From: Pseudomonadota bacterium
GTDB taxonomy: Bacteria > Pseudomonadota > Gammaproteobacteria > Burkholderiales > Methylophilaceae
Direction of reading: 5' to 3'
Assembly (NCBI GenBank): GCA_023459535.1
Contig: JAEWTK010000213.1
Location: forward strand, 1-9,128
DNA: 9,128 nt
Position 1 is the first letter of the stretch; each line of letters starts with the position of its first letter. The notes under the pieces are model-generated. The model had not been told where the DNA came from, searched no databases, and saw only the letters and a list, made by a program, of their open reading frames with translations. Made by a program: the position numbers and the translations under genes. Positions 1-7,078 of the stretch are shown piece after piece.

Positions 1-648
1 CACCTTGATCAGCTGTTCATTGAATGTGCCCTTGCCCCGTAACTGATGACTGCCCGGCCGCGAATTGCTCAATGCGATATAAAACGGCTGCCAGAACACT
101 TCACCGCCTGACCAGTCGAGATCGAACTGCCAGTTCCAGCCCTGCTTAAATTGACTGGCCTTGAGTTGGCTGGCCTTTAGCTGGCCGGCCTTGAGCCTGA
201 GTTTTGCGGTGACATTTTCGCCCGCGTGCAAACCGGCGGCATCAGTGAAGCTGGCTTTTTGCACGGCCAGCTGCGCGTCGATCTGCTGCATGCCCTTCAG
301 CGATTGCGTATCGATTCGCAGCGAAAACGGCAGGTTGGTCATGCCAGCTGCCAGCTGGCCGGAATCGCACTGCCAGCTGCCTTTTTTCGGGTTCACCAGC
401 CTGGCGCAGTTGAGACTGGCATCCGTCCAATCCTGCTCGGGCGACTGCCGGAACTGGCTCTTGAGATTGACGGCGGAAGTCTTCAGGTTGAGGTCTAGCT
501 TGGCATTGCGCAGCTCGCCCTGCGGCGCTTCGACCTTTGCCGCCTCAATGCTGATATAGCTGATGGCAAAGGCCGGCGCAGAAAACAAAGCCAGCCCTAA
601 CAGCAGGGCTGGCTTTTGCAGGTTGAAGATTTTGTGTAGCGTGCTCAC
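1..648 (-). CDS. Exported envelope protein, AsmA/YdbH-like (3' end outside window)
   Basis: Only the first 216 codons are present; the frame is still open at the left edge. A GTG at 648 starts one base after the cysM stop. No Shine-Dalgarno is visible, so translation is probably coupled to cysM. Residues 1-28 form a signal peptide: a basic start, a hydrophobic LLLGLALF core and an SAPAFA end, with likely cleavage after Ala28. The mature part is rich in alternating polar/hydrophobic stretches typical of beta-strands, e.g. residues 46-60. It carries two cysteines, C81 and C94, in a pattern LNC...WQC that could form a disulfide. Residues 152-166 are three copies of LKA(G/S)Q. Long beta-rich exported proteins of this kind in proteobacteria often belong to the AsmA/YdbH group linked to lipid transfer between membranes. 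That assignment is an inference from overall character, not from a decisive motif. The product is secure only as an exported or periplasmic protein. Confidence 0.72.
   Translation of the reverse strand, partial: MSTLHKIFNLQKPALLLGLALFSAPAFAISYISIEAAKVEAPQGELRNAKLDLNLKTSAVNLKSQFRQSPEQDWTDASLNCARLVNPKKGSWQCDSGQLAAGMTNLPFSLRIDTQSLKGMQQIDAQLAVQKASFTDAAGLHAGENVTAKLRLKAGQLKASQLKASQFKQGWNWQFDLDWSGGEVFWQPFYIALSNSRPGSHQLRGKGTFNEQLIKV
151..195. repeat. Three in-frame 15-base tandem repeats inside the exported-protein gene
   Basis: Bases 151-165, 166-180 and 181-195 are three adjacent 15-base units that differ at only a few positions. Read on the minus strand they encode LKAGQ, LKASQ and LKASQ. The next two codons (Phe-Lys) begin a decayed fourth copy. 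The period is a multiple of three, so copy-number change by slippage would keep the frame. Copy boundaries were read directly from the sequence. Confidence 0.85.
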
Positions 649-649
649 A

Positions 650-1537
650 TCAGGAGGGGAACACCCCTGTGGACAGATAGCGGTCGCCACGGTCGCAAAC
701 AATGGAGACGATGACAGCGTTCTCTACCTTCTTCGATAGCTGCAGCGCGGCATAGAGCGCACCGCCGGAGGAGATGCCGGCAAAGATGCCTTCTTCTGCC
801 GCCAGACGGCGCGTCATCTTCTCGGCATTGGCCTGGTTCACATAGATCAGCTCGTCCACGCGCGATTTGTCGTAGATCTTCGGCAGGTATTCTTCCGGCC
901 ATTTGCGGATGCCCGGAATCTGCGAGCCTTCTTCCGGCTGCACACCAATGATCTGGATAGCCGGATTCTGCTCCTTGAGGAAACGCGAAGTACCCATGAT
1001 GGTGCCGGTGGTGCCCATGCTGGAGACAAAGTGCGTCACCTTGCCTTCGGTATCGCGCCAGATTTCGGGGCCGGTGCCTTCGTAATGCGCCAGCGGATTA
1101 TCCATATTGCCGAACTGATCGAGTACGATGCCCTCGCCTTCGGCCTGCAGTTTCAGCGCGACGTCGCGCGCCAGCTCCATGCTGCCGTCCTTTGGTGTCA
1201 GCACCAGTTCGGCACCGAACGCCTTCATGGTCTGGCGACGCTCGATGCTCTGGTTCTCCGGCATCACCAGTACCATCTTGTAGCCGCGCATGGCAGCGGC
1301 CATCGCCAGCGCGATGCCGGTATTGCCGGAAGTCGCCTCGATCAACGTGTCGCCCGGCTGGATATCGCCGCGCTCCTCCGCGCGCTTGATCATGGACAGC
1401 GCCGGTCTGTCCTTCACCGAACCGGCCGGGTTGTTGCCCTCCAACTTCACCAGAATGGTGTTGCTGGTTTTACCGGGGATGCGCTGTAGTTTCACCAGCG
1501 GCGTGTTGCCGACGAAATCCTCTAAAGTCTTGTACAT
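650..1537 (-). CDS. cysM: Cysteine synthase B (O-acetylserine sulfhydrylase B)
   Basis: This 295-residue PLP enzyme makes L-cysteine from O-acetylserine and sulfide in the cytoplasm. The B-type enzyme can also use thiosulfate, giving S-sulfocysteine. Visible motifs in order are NTPLVKL at 11-17, the PLP lysine K42 in NPAGSVKDR, the substrate loop TSGNTG at 69-74, the phosphate-binding GTTGT at 175-179, and SSGGA at 256-260. The C-terminal CDRGDRYLSTGVF at 281-293 is a strong CysM rather than CysK signature. Length is close to that of E. coli CysM (about 303 residues), with a slightly shorter tail. The ATG at 1537 gives the family N-terminus, and an AAAGAA stretch upstream is a weak ribosome site. 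The gene lies 18 bases after dsbB and ends one base before the next start, so the three are probably one transcript. The assignment is firm. Confidence 0.97.
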   Translation of the reverse strand: MYKTLEDFVGNTPLVKLQRIPGKTSNTILVKLEGNNPAGSVKDRPALSMIKRAEERGDIQPGDTLIEATSGNTGIALAMAAAMRGYKMVLVMPENQSIERRQTMKAFGAELVLTPKDGSMELARDVALKLQAEGEGIVLDQFGNMDNPLAHYEGTGPEIWRDTEGKVTHFVSSMGTTGTIMGTSRFLKEQNPAIQIIGVQPEEGSQIPGIRKWPEEYLPKIYDKSRVDELIYVNQANAEKMTRRLAAEEGIFAGISSGGALYAALQLSKKVENAVIVSIVCDRGDRYLSTGVFPS

Positions 1538-1555
1538 GTCGTGTTCTTTACGTGA

Positions 1556-2065
1556 TTATTTCTTGAGAAAGGCCAGCCAGACCGCGTAGACCGCCAGACC
1601 GATGAAAGCGATCAGGGACAGTTGAGGGATGGTCAGGCCGAACGTGGTCCAGTCCAGCGCCGAACATTCGCCCGTGCCCTTGAATACCAGGTCCAGCGCC
1701 TTTTTCAGCGGGAAAGTCTCGAAGATGTAATCGAAACCGGCGCCGCATTCGGCCATCACCTTTTCCGGGTTGGCCTGTATCCAGATGTGCCGCAGCGCGA
1801 TACCGATACCGGTAACAGCCGCCGCGAGATGCAGGACGCCGTAGATCTTGCGCCCAGTATTGGCCGGGTTATGCAGTGCGGAAAGCAGGAAGAAACCGCC
1901 CATCACCAGAAAGGCGATGCGCTGGAAGATACAGAGCGGACAGGGGTCGAGGTTATATTTCTGCTGGATGAACAAGCCATAGGCAACAAAACCGAAACTG
2001 GCCAGGAAACCGATGAAATAACCGGTCCGGCCGCCGAAGAAATTGGTCAGGCATTTGGGTAACAT
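1556..2065 (-). CDS. dsbB: Disulfide bond formation protein B (quinone reductase for DsbA)
   Basis: The 169-residue inner-membrane protein reoxidises periplasmic DsbA and passes electrons to quinone. Four membrane segments can be read at about 15-34, 46-64, 74-92 and 145-166. The first cysteine pair is C42-P-L-C45 in the first periplasmic loop. The second pair is C107 and C134 in the larger loop between segments 3 and 4. Arg49 follows the CPLC motif in the place of the quinone-binding Arg48 of E. coli DsbB. All four catalytic cysteines are present, so the protein should be active. An extra cysteine, C5, lies in the N-terminal tail. The ATG at 2065 is preceded by GAGAAA about eight bases upstream. 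It is the first gene of the leftward dsbB-cysM-exported protein group and is divergent from xseA. No dsbA is in view. Confidence 0.95.
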   Translation of the reverse strand: MLPKCLTNFFGGRTGYFIGFLASFGFVAYGLFIQQKYNLDPCPLCIFQRIAFLVMGGFFLLSALHNPANTGRKIYGVLHLAAAVTGIGIALRHIWIQANPEKVMAECGAGFDYIFETFPLKKALDLVFKGTGECSALDWTTFGLTIPQLSLIAFIGLAVYAVWLAFLKK

Positions 2066-2078
2066 GGGGCGCTTTCTC

Positions 2079-2108
2079 AGTCTTTAGACTCTATAATTGA
2101 ACAATTGT
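2079..2108. promoter_or_regulatory. Divergent dsbB/xseA spacer: TATAAT box and two small palindromes
   Basis: The spacer between the dsbB ATG (2065) and the xseA ATG (2133) holds a perfect TATAAT on the plus strand at 2092-2097. It is flanked by the inverted repeat AGTCT-TT-AGACT (2079-2090) and the 8-base palindrome ACAATTGT (2101-2108). A transcript from this -10 box would start near 2104 and give xseA a leader of about 30 bases. I see no good -35 hexamer at 16-18 bases. The palindromes could be operators or chance in an AT-rich spacer. The evidence is pattern only. Confidence 0.35.
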
Positions 2109-2132
2109 AACGGATTACGCGAAAGCGTTGTA

Positions 2133-3356
2133 ATGGCAGACACCTCGCAAACTACTCCTCAACCCGCGCGAGTTCTCAGCGTCAGCGAACTCAACCGTAT
2201 GGCCCGCGATATCCTCGAGCGCAGCTTTCCCCTGTTCTGGGTCAGCGGCGAGATCTCCAACATGACTCGCGCCGCCTCCGGCCACTGGTATTTCTCGCTG
2301 AAGGACAGCGGCGCGCAGGTGCGCTGCGTCATGTTCAGGGGCCGCAACAGCTATCTGGACTGGGTACCGAAGGAAGGCGACAAGGTCGAAGCGCGCGCCA
2401 ATGTCACGCTGTACGAAGCGCGCGGCGATTTCCAGTTAACCATCGAATTTCTGCAACGTGCCGGCTTGGGTGCGCTGTTCGAAGCCTTCGAGAAACTCAA
2501 GCAGAAACTGCAGGCCGAAGGCCTGTTCGATGAGGCACGCAAACGCGCTATTCCTGCCTTCCCGAAACAGATCGGCATCGTCACTTCGGCCGACGCCGCC
2601 GCGCTGCATGACGTCCTGACCACGCTCCGACGCCGCATGCCCGGCATCCCCGTCGTCATCTACCCGACGCCGGTACAAGGCAAGGGCGTCGCCAGCCTGA
2701 TCGCCTCCGCCATCGAAACCGCCAGCCAGCGCGCCGAATGCGATGTGCTGATTGTATGTAGGGGTGGTGGTAGCATTGAGGATTTATGGCAATTCAACGA
2801 GGAAGTCGTCGCGCGTGCCATCGTCAATTGCAGCATGCCGGTCATCAGCGGTGTCGGCCACGAGACCGATTTCACCATCGCCGATTTCGCCGCCGACCGC
2901 CGCGCGCCGACTCCCACCGCTGCCGCAGAAATGGCCTCGCCCAACCGTGAAGCCCTGCTCAACACCCTGCTGCAACAACAGCAGAGCCTGCAACGCGGCA
3001 TGAGCTACAAGCTTAACCGCTACATGCAGCAGCTGGATTTTCTCGCCCGCCGCCTGCTCTCCCCCGCACAGCAACTCACGCATAAGCAGGAGAACCTGGT
3101 GCAACTCGGCACCCGCCTGCAGAACAGCATGCAGCAACTATTGGCACGGCAACAGGAAAAGCTGCTGCGCCTCTCACTCAACCTGCAGCATCTCAACCCC
3201 AACGCCGTGCTGAACCGAGGCTATGCCCTGGTGCAGACCCAGGATGGCGCAATTGTGCGAGCAAGCAGCCAGATTACGGCGGGAGATGCCGTCAACATCC
3301 GGTTTGCAGAAGGGTCAGCCGAGGCCGAAATCCGCTCAACAGCAAAACCAGACTGA
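2133..3356 (+). CDS. xseA: Exodeoxyribonuclease VII large subunit
   Basis: This is the catalytic subunit of exonuclease VII, which degrades single-stranded DNA to oligonucleotides and acts with several copies of the small subunit XseB, not present here. From the ATG at 2133 the protein has 407 residues, somewhat shorter than the E. coli protein (about 456). The N-terminal OB-fold covers roughly 15-110 and includes VSGEISN at 37-43 and GHWYFSLKD at 50-58. The catalytic domain shows RGGGS at 210-214, EDLW at 216-219, GVGHETD at 240-246 and DRRAPTPTAAAE at 255-266. A glutamine- and leucine-rich helical region from about 275 to 355 fits the coiled-coil that binds XseB. A TTG at 2097 would add 12 residues, but it overlaps the TATAAT box and the added residues do not look like the family, so 2133 is preferred. 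A DNA glycosylase gene follows 14 bases downstream. Confidence 0.96.
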   Translation: MADTSQTTPQPARVLSVSELNRMARDILERSFPLFWVSGEISNMTRAASGHWYFSLKDSGAQVRCVMFRGRNSYLDWVPKEGDKVEARANVTLYEARGDFQLTIEFLQRAGLGALFEAFEKLKQKLQAEGLFDEARKRAIPAFPKQIGIVTSADAAALHDVLTTLRRRMPGIPVVIYPTPVQGKGVASLIASAIETASQRAECDVLIVCRGGGSIEDLWQFNEEVVARAIVNCSMPVISGVGHETDFTIADFAADRRAPTPTAAAEMASPNREALLNTLLQQQQSLQRGMSYKLNRYMQQLDFLARRLLSPAQQLTHKQENLVQLGTRLQNSMQQLLARQQEKLLRLSLNLQHLNPNAVLNRGYALVQTQDGAIVRASSQITAGDAVNIRFAEGSAEAEIRSTAKPD

Positions 3357-3370
3357 GCGGCTAAAAGCCA

Positions 3371-3874
3371 ATGAACCCGCGCATTGCCAGCTTTGCTCCT
3401 GTCGCTAATCCCTCCGCGAAAATACTGATTCTTGGCAGCATCCCCGGCGAAGCTTCGCTCGCAGCGGGACAGTATTACGCCCATCCGCGCAACGCCTTCT
3501 GGCCCATCATGGCCGAACTACTGGGGTTCGCGCCGGATGCGCCTTATACAGAGCGACTGAGGGGATTGCAGCAAGCGGATATCGCCTTGTGGGACGTGCT
3601 GCACAGCTGTCATCGACAAGGCAGTTTGGATACAGCCATCGAGCGCGACTCGATCGAAGTGAATGATTTTGAAAGGTTCTTTGCCGACCACCCGAATATC
3701 CGGCTGGTCTGCTTCAACGGCGGCACGGCGGAGCGCAATTACCGGCAGCATGTGTTACGGCAAGACGCCCCTGCCGCATTGCGCTACGTGCGCCTGCCTT
3801 CCACCAGCCCGGCACACGCGGCGTTGTCATTGACGCAGAAAATGGAAATCTGGCGTGCGGCACTGATGCCGTAG
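3371..3874 (+). CDS. DNA-deoxyinosine (hypoxanthine-DNA) glycosylase, UDG superfamily family 6 type
   Basis: The 167-residue protein has the pattern of the hypoxanthine-DNA glycosylase branch of the uracil-DNA glycosylase superfamily. Such enzymes excise deaminated adenine (hypoxanthine) from DNA to begin base excision repair. Motif 1 is LGSIPGEASL at 21-30, followed by QYYAHPRNAFW at 34-44. N41 is the likely catalytic asparagine by comparison with family 6. VCFNGGTAERNY lies at 113-124, and the DNA-intercalation loop LPSTSPAHA at 142-150 matches the usual LPSTSPA signature. Length is normal for a single-domain enzyme. The ATG at 3371 lies 14 bases after the xseA stop with no strong ribosome site, so it is likely cotranscribed. 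The pair joins two DNA repair functions. Substrate preference (hypoxanthine versus uracil or others) cannot be settled from sequence. It could also be annotated simply as a uracil-DNA glycosylase family protein. Confidence 0.88.
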   Translation: MNPRIASFAPVANPSAKILILGSIPGEASLAAGQYYAHPRNAFWPIMAELLGFAPDAPYTERLRGLQQADIALWDVLHSCHRQGSLDTAIERDSIEVNDFERFFADHPNIRLVCFNGGTAERNYRQHVLRQDAPAALRYVRLPSTSPAHAALSLTQKMEIWRAALMP

Positions 3875-3900
3875 CATACAGTCACCGAACAAGGCGAATA

Positions 3901-3924
3901 GGCTCGGCATCAAACGCCAGAGCC
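3901..3924. terminator. Stem-loop in the convergent gap, possible bidirectional terminator
   Basis: GGCTCGGC at 3901-3908 pairs with GCC-A-GAGCC at 3916-3924, giving an eight-pair stem with one bulged A and a seven-base loop. It sits in the 66-base gap between the 3' ends of the glycosylase gene and the XRE regulator gene, where a shared terminator is expected. Neither side has a clear T-run, so it is not a textbook intrinsic terminator. The call rests on position and stem strength. Confidence 0.4.
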
Positions 3925-3940
3925 TTCAAGCGGACGCCGT

Positions 3941-4216
3941 TCAGGCGGCTGAGTGCTGCTGCTCCGATTCCTGCTCGACATCCCAGTCCGGAAAAACCAG
4001 TTCGGCCGGATGACACCTGAGCGCTCGCGCCAGCACCTTGGCGCGCTCGACGCCGATATTGACACGGCCATGCTCGATGGCCGAAATGGTGCCCTGGGGA
4101 ATGCCGGTGATGTGCGCCAGCTGATGCTGGCTCAGTTTGCGCCACTCGCGCATGAAGCGCACCGACTCACCGACGGTGAGGTTCAGTTGGTTCTTGATTG
4201 CCTGATATGTATTCAT
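3941..4216 (-). CDS. Small XRE/Cro-family helix-turn-helix regulator
   Basis: The 91-residue protein consists almost entirely of one HTH_3/XRE DNA-binding domain at about 16-75. LSQHQLAHITGI (28-39) supplies the first helices, PQGTISAIEHG (40-50) the recognition helix, and VERAKVLARAL plus HPAELVFPDW the closing helices. The tail (79-91) is acidic and glutamine-rich with no recognised domain. The ATG at 4216 is supported by GGAG at 4225-4228 on the minus strand, eight bases upstream. It lies 73 bases downstream of glnE on the same strand and faces the glycosylase gene. Some antitoxins of HigA type have this fold, but no toxin ORF sits next to it, so it reads as a lone regulator. Its target is unknown. 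Control of glnE or of its own gene is speculation. Confidence 0.85.
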   Translation of the reverse strand: MNTYQAIKNQLNLTVGESVRFMREWRKLSQHQLAHITGIPQGTISAIEHGRVNIGVERAKVLARALRCHPAELVFPDWDVEQESEQQHSAA

Positions 4217-4224
4217 CCTTCAGT

Positions 4225-4228
4225 CTCC
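4225..4228 (-). promoter_or_regulatory. Ribosome binding site of the XRE regulator
   Basis: GGAG on the minus strand lies eight bases before the ATG at 4216. It is one of the clearer Shine-Dalgarno matches in the window and supports that start codon. A CATAAT hexamer slightly upstream (4233-4238) is too close to the start for a normal leader, so I do not call it a promoter. Confidence 0.6.
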
Positions 4229-4289
4229 GCTGATTATGGATCGTGCAATGGGTTGTAGGAAACGGGTAAAAACACAGCGTCCGGGTGGG

Positions 4290-7013
4290 TCAACCGAACA
4301 AGCTGTCCCACAGATTCTGCACCGATTTTACCTCTTGCGCTACTGCTTTGATGTCTACCCGCGCCTTGCTTTCATCCTGCAACTTGATCGCGTGTTGCAG
4401 GCTTCGATATTGACGATAGGCGGATGCCACATCGCCGGCCAGTTGGACGTCAATCAGGCCAAGTTCGCCCAGCTTGAGCAATAGTGCGATGTTGCCGGAG
4501 TTGGCCGTCAGTTCTGCATACCGGTGCGCGTACGCCAGCACCAGATACTGCACCATGAACTCCACATCGATGATGCCGCCGCGGTCATGCTTGAGATCGA
4601 ACATCTCGCTATGGTTAGGATGCGCTGCCAGCATCTTCTCGCGCATGGTGACGACCTCCTGCTTCAGCTTGGCAATATCCCGCGGCTGGCGCATGACCTC
4701 GATGCGGATCTGCTCGAATTTGTCGCCTATGCTCTTGTCACCAGCGCAGAACCGCGCCCGCGTCAGTGCCTGATGCTCCCATAGCCAGGCCTTGTGCAGC
4801 TGGTATTCATGGAAAGCATTGATATCGGACACCAGCATGCCACTGGCGCCATCCGGCCGTAACGCAAGATCGGTCTCGTAGAGGATGCCGGCAGAGGTCA
4901 GGCTACCGAGCCAGTTGCTGATGCGGATACCATAGCGCGCATAGACTTCACTTGCCTCCGGCACGTCATCTTCATAAAGGAAGATGATATCGAGGTCGGA
5001 GGCATAACCCAGTTCCTTGCCGCCCAGCTTGCCATAACCGATGACGGAGAATTTAGGCTGCTCGCGATGTTTGGACTTGAGGTTGGCCCAGACCGCCTCC
5101 AGCGTCAGTTCCAGGATCATGTCGGCCAGTTCGCTCAGGTAGTCCGAGAGCTTGACCAGCAGTAGTTCGCCGATAACGTCCTTGACCGCGAAGCGGAAGG
5201 TATAGGCATGCTTGAAGTCGCGCATGACATCCATCTGCCGCTCGATGTCGCCCTCGGCATCCGCCAGACGCTGGCGCAGATCCTCGCGCATGGCGGCGAA
5301 ATCCGGCTCGGCATAGAGGTTACGCGTGTCCAGCAGCTCATCGAGCAGGATGGGGTGCTGCCCCAGATACTGGATCAGCCAGGGGCTGGCACTCGCCAGC
5401 TTGATCAGGAAGCGCAAGGCATCCGGATATTCCGCCAGCAGCGCGAGATAACTGGCGCGGCGACAGATGCCGTCGAGCAGGTCACCAACCCGCATCAGGG
5501 TCGCATCCGGGTTGGGCTGCCGCGCAGATTGCGCAATGACGACCGGCATCAATGCATCATAGCGATGCCGGCTCAATTCCGGCAGCTGCTTGTAGCGCGG
5601 GCCCTGATACAGGCTCTTGATATGGTGCAGCGTCTGTCCAGCATCCTGATAACCGATTTCCTGCAGGATATGCAAAGCCTGCTGCTCATCCACCTCTGCC
5701 AGCCAGATCTCCGTCTCGCGACTGTGTGCTGCCGCATCCTCTTCGTCTTTCGGGTCACTGAAAACTTCGCGGAAATGCCTGTCTACTTTGGTACGATGCT
5801 CTTCCAGCACCGGCAGCAATGTCGCCCAATCGGCATAGCCCATGGCCATTGCAATACGGGCACGCGCCTCGTCCGTGGTTGGCAGATCATGAGTCTGCGC
5901 ATCCTCGACATATTGCAGACGGTGTTCCAGATTGCGCAAAAACACATAGGCCGCCTGCAGTTCAGCCACAGCCGACGCCTGCAGCAGCCCCTTGTCCTTC
6001 AGCAGATCCAGCACCTGCAAGGTTGGCCGCACCTGCAGACTGCGGTCCTTGCCGCCACGGATCAGCTGGAACACCTGCGCCGTGAATTCGATCTCGCGGA
6101 TGCCTCCACGGCCGAGCTTGATGTTGTCATGCATGTCGCGGCGGTTGACGTCGCGCTGAATCTGGATCTTGAGGTCGCGCATGGAGGCAAAGGCACCATA
6201 ATCCAGATACTTGCGAAAAACAAAAGGCCGCAGCATATCGGCCAGTTCCTGCTCCGGCCCGGCGATAACGCGCCCCTTGATCCAGGCATAGCGTTCCCAT
6301 TCGCGGCCCTGGTTCTGGTAATACTCTTCCAGCATGGCGAAGCTGCAAGCCAGCGCCCCCTCCGAACCATAGGGCCGCAGACGCATGTCGACGCGGAACA
6401 CATAACCGTCGGCTGTCACTTCGTCGATGGCGGCGATCAGCTTCTTTCCGAGCCGGGTGAAGAATTCCAGATTGCTAAGCGAACGCTCGCCGTCGGTGCT
6501 GCCATCTTCCTCGAAAGCGAAGATCAGATCGATATCGGACGATACGTTCAGTTCGTAACCGCCGAGCTTGCCCATGCCGACCACGATCAATTCCTGCCGG
6601 CCGCCGCTCTCGCCTATCGGTTGGCCGTACTGCGCTTCCAGCCATGCAGTGTGATGTTGCAATGCGAACTGCACTGCCACTTCAGCCAGGTGGCTGACGG
6701 TCAGTGTCACCTCCTGCAGATTGGCAAGCCCATTCAAATCGCGGGCGATGATGCGCACCATGGTGCGCTTCCGCAGCTTGCGCAAGGCGCGCTTGAGGCT
6801 GTCTTCGTCTCCTATTTCCTGCGCATGCAGCCAGTCACGCATCTGCTGCTGGGTGATCGGGGTCTGCAGGTTCTGCAGAATTTCGGTCAGCAGTTCGGCA
6901 TCGCTCACCAGCAGACGTCGCAGGAACGGGCTGCATTGCACGGCATGGCGCAATCCGGCTTCTGCTTCGTGGTTTGTTTCGGGGGCTTCCAGTATTTCAG
7001 TGAGGGTTCGCAT
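4290..7013 (-). CDS. glnE: Bifunctional glutamine synthetase adenylyltransferase / adenylyl-removing enzyme
   Basis: The 907-residue enzyme adds AMP to glutamine synthetase to lower its activity when nitrogen is plentiful, and removes it by phosphorolysis when nitrogen is scarce. It responds to glutamine and PII protein. Two nucleotidyltransferase domains are visible. The N-terminal adenylyl-removing domain has GMGKLGGYELNVSSDIDLIF at 146-165 with the metal-binding D160 and D162, RLRPYGSEG at 211-219 and GRGGIREIEF at 301-310. The C-terminal adenylylating domain has GYGKLGGKELGYASDLDIIF at 659-678 with D673 and D675, ALRPDGASG at 717-725 and DRGGIIDVEF at 810-819. Both active sites look intact. 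Length is slightly below that of E. coli GlnE (about 946). The ATG at 7013 lacks a clear Shine-Dalgarno. The gene is divergent from the LPS kinase gene, and the XRE regulator follows 73 bases downstream. Confidence 0.97.
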   Translation of the reverse strand: MRTLTEILEAPETNHEAEAGLRHAVQCSPFLRRLLVSDAELLTEILQNLQTPITQQQMRDWLHAQEIGDEDSLKRALRKLRKRTMVRIIARDLNGLANLQEVTLTVSHLAEVAVQFALQHHTAWLEAQYGQPIGESGGRQELIVVGMGKLGGYELNVSSDIDLIFAFEEDGSTDGERSLSNLEFFTRLGKKLIAAIDEVTADGYVFRVDMRLRPYGSEGALACSFAMLEEYYQNQGREWERYAWIKGRVIAGPEQELADMLRPFVFRKYLDYGAFASMRDLKIQIQRDVNRRDMHDNIKLGRGGIREIEFTAQVFQLIRGGKDRSLQVRPTLQVLDLLKDKGLLQASAVAELQAAYVFLRNLEHRLQYVEDAQTHDLPTTDEARARIAMAMGYADWATLLPVLEEHRTKVDRHFREVFSDPKDEEDAAAHSRETEIWLAEVDEQQALHILQEIGYQDAGQTLHHIKSLYQGPRYKQLPELSRHRYDALMPVVIAQSARQPNPDATLMRVGDLLDGICRRASYLALLAEYPDALRFLIKLASASPWLIQYLGQHPILLDELLDTRNLYAEPDFAAMREDLRQRLADAEGDIERQMDVMRDFKHAYTFRFAVKDVIGELLLVKLSDYLSELADMILELTLEAVWANLKSKHREQPKFSVIGYGKLGGKELGYASDLDIIFLYEDDVPEASEVYARYGIRISNWLGSLTSAGILYETDLALRPDGASGMLVSDINAFHEYQLHKAWLWEHQALTRARFCAGDKSIGDKFEQIRIEVMRQPRDIAKLKQEVVTMREKMLAAHPNHSEMFDLKHDRGGIIDVEFMVQYLVLAYAHRYAELTANSGNIALLLKLGELGLIDVQLAGDVASAYRQYRSLQHAIKLQDESKARVDIKAVAQEVKSVQNLWDSLFG

Positions 7014-7068
7014 GTTGAAATCACATATTGAAAATCGAGAGTGAAGTAAATTCCGGCTTTGCCTTAGA

Positions 7069-7074
7069 ATTATA
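7069..7074 (-). promoter_or_regulatory. Possible -10 box for glnE in the divergent spacer
   Basis: A perfect TATAAT reads on the minus strand from 7074 to 7069, about 55 bases upstream of the glnE ATG. A -35 hexamer at proper spacing would fall inside the first codons of the LPS kinase gene, and the sequence there (AGTTTG) is a poor match. The spacer (7014-7078) is 65 bases and AT-rich. No operator or sigma-54 (GG-N10-GC) pattern was recognised. Confidence 0.3.
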
Positions 7075-7078
7075 GGTT

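Noticed and set aside
161..559. Plus-strand 132-codon open frame with a hydrophobic, cysteine-rich product
   Set aside because: It is antisense to the exported protein gene, whose signal peptide and continuous frame across 216 codons are the better explanation.
2097..2132. TTG start extending xseA by 12 codons
   Set aside because: The TTG overlaps the TATAAT box and lies upstream of the expected transcript start; the extra residues are not family-like. ATG 2133 fits better.
3941..4216. HigA-type antitoxin with a partner toxin
   Set aside because: No toxin-sized open frame with a plausible family match lies on either side; the neighbours are glnE and a DNA glycosylase.
5208..7031. A 607-codon open frame on the plus strand, antisense to glnE
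   Set aside because: It is in exact codon register with glnE, so its stops would correspond to glnE codons TTA, CTA and TCA, which are rare in this host. Codon bias explains the open frame, and the translation matches no family I recognise.
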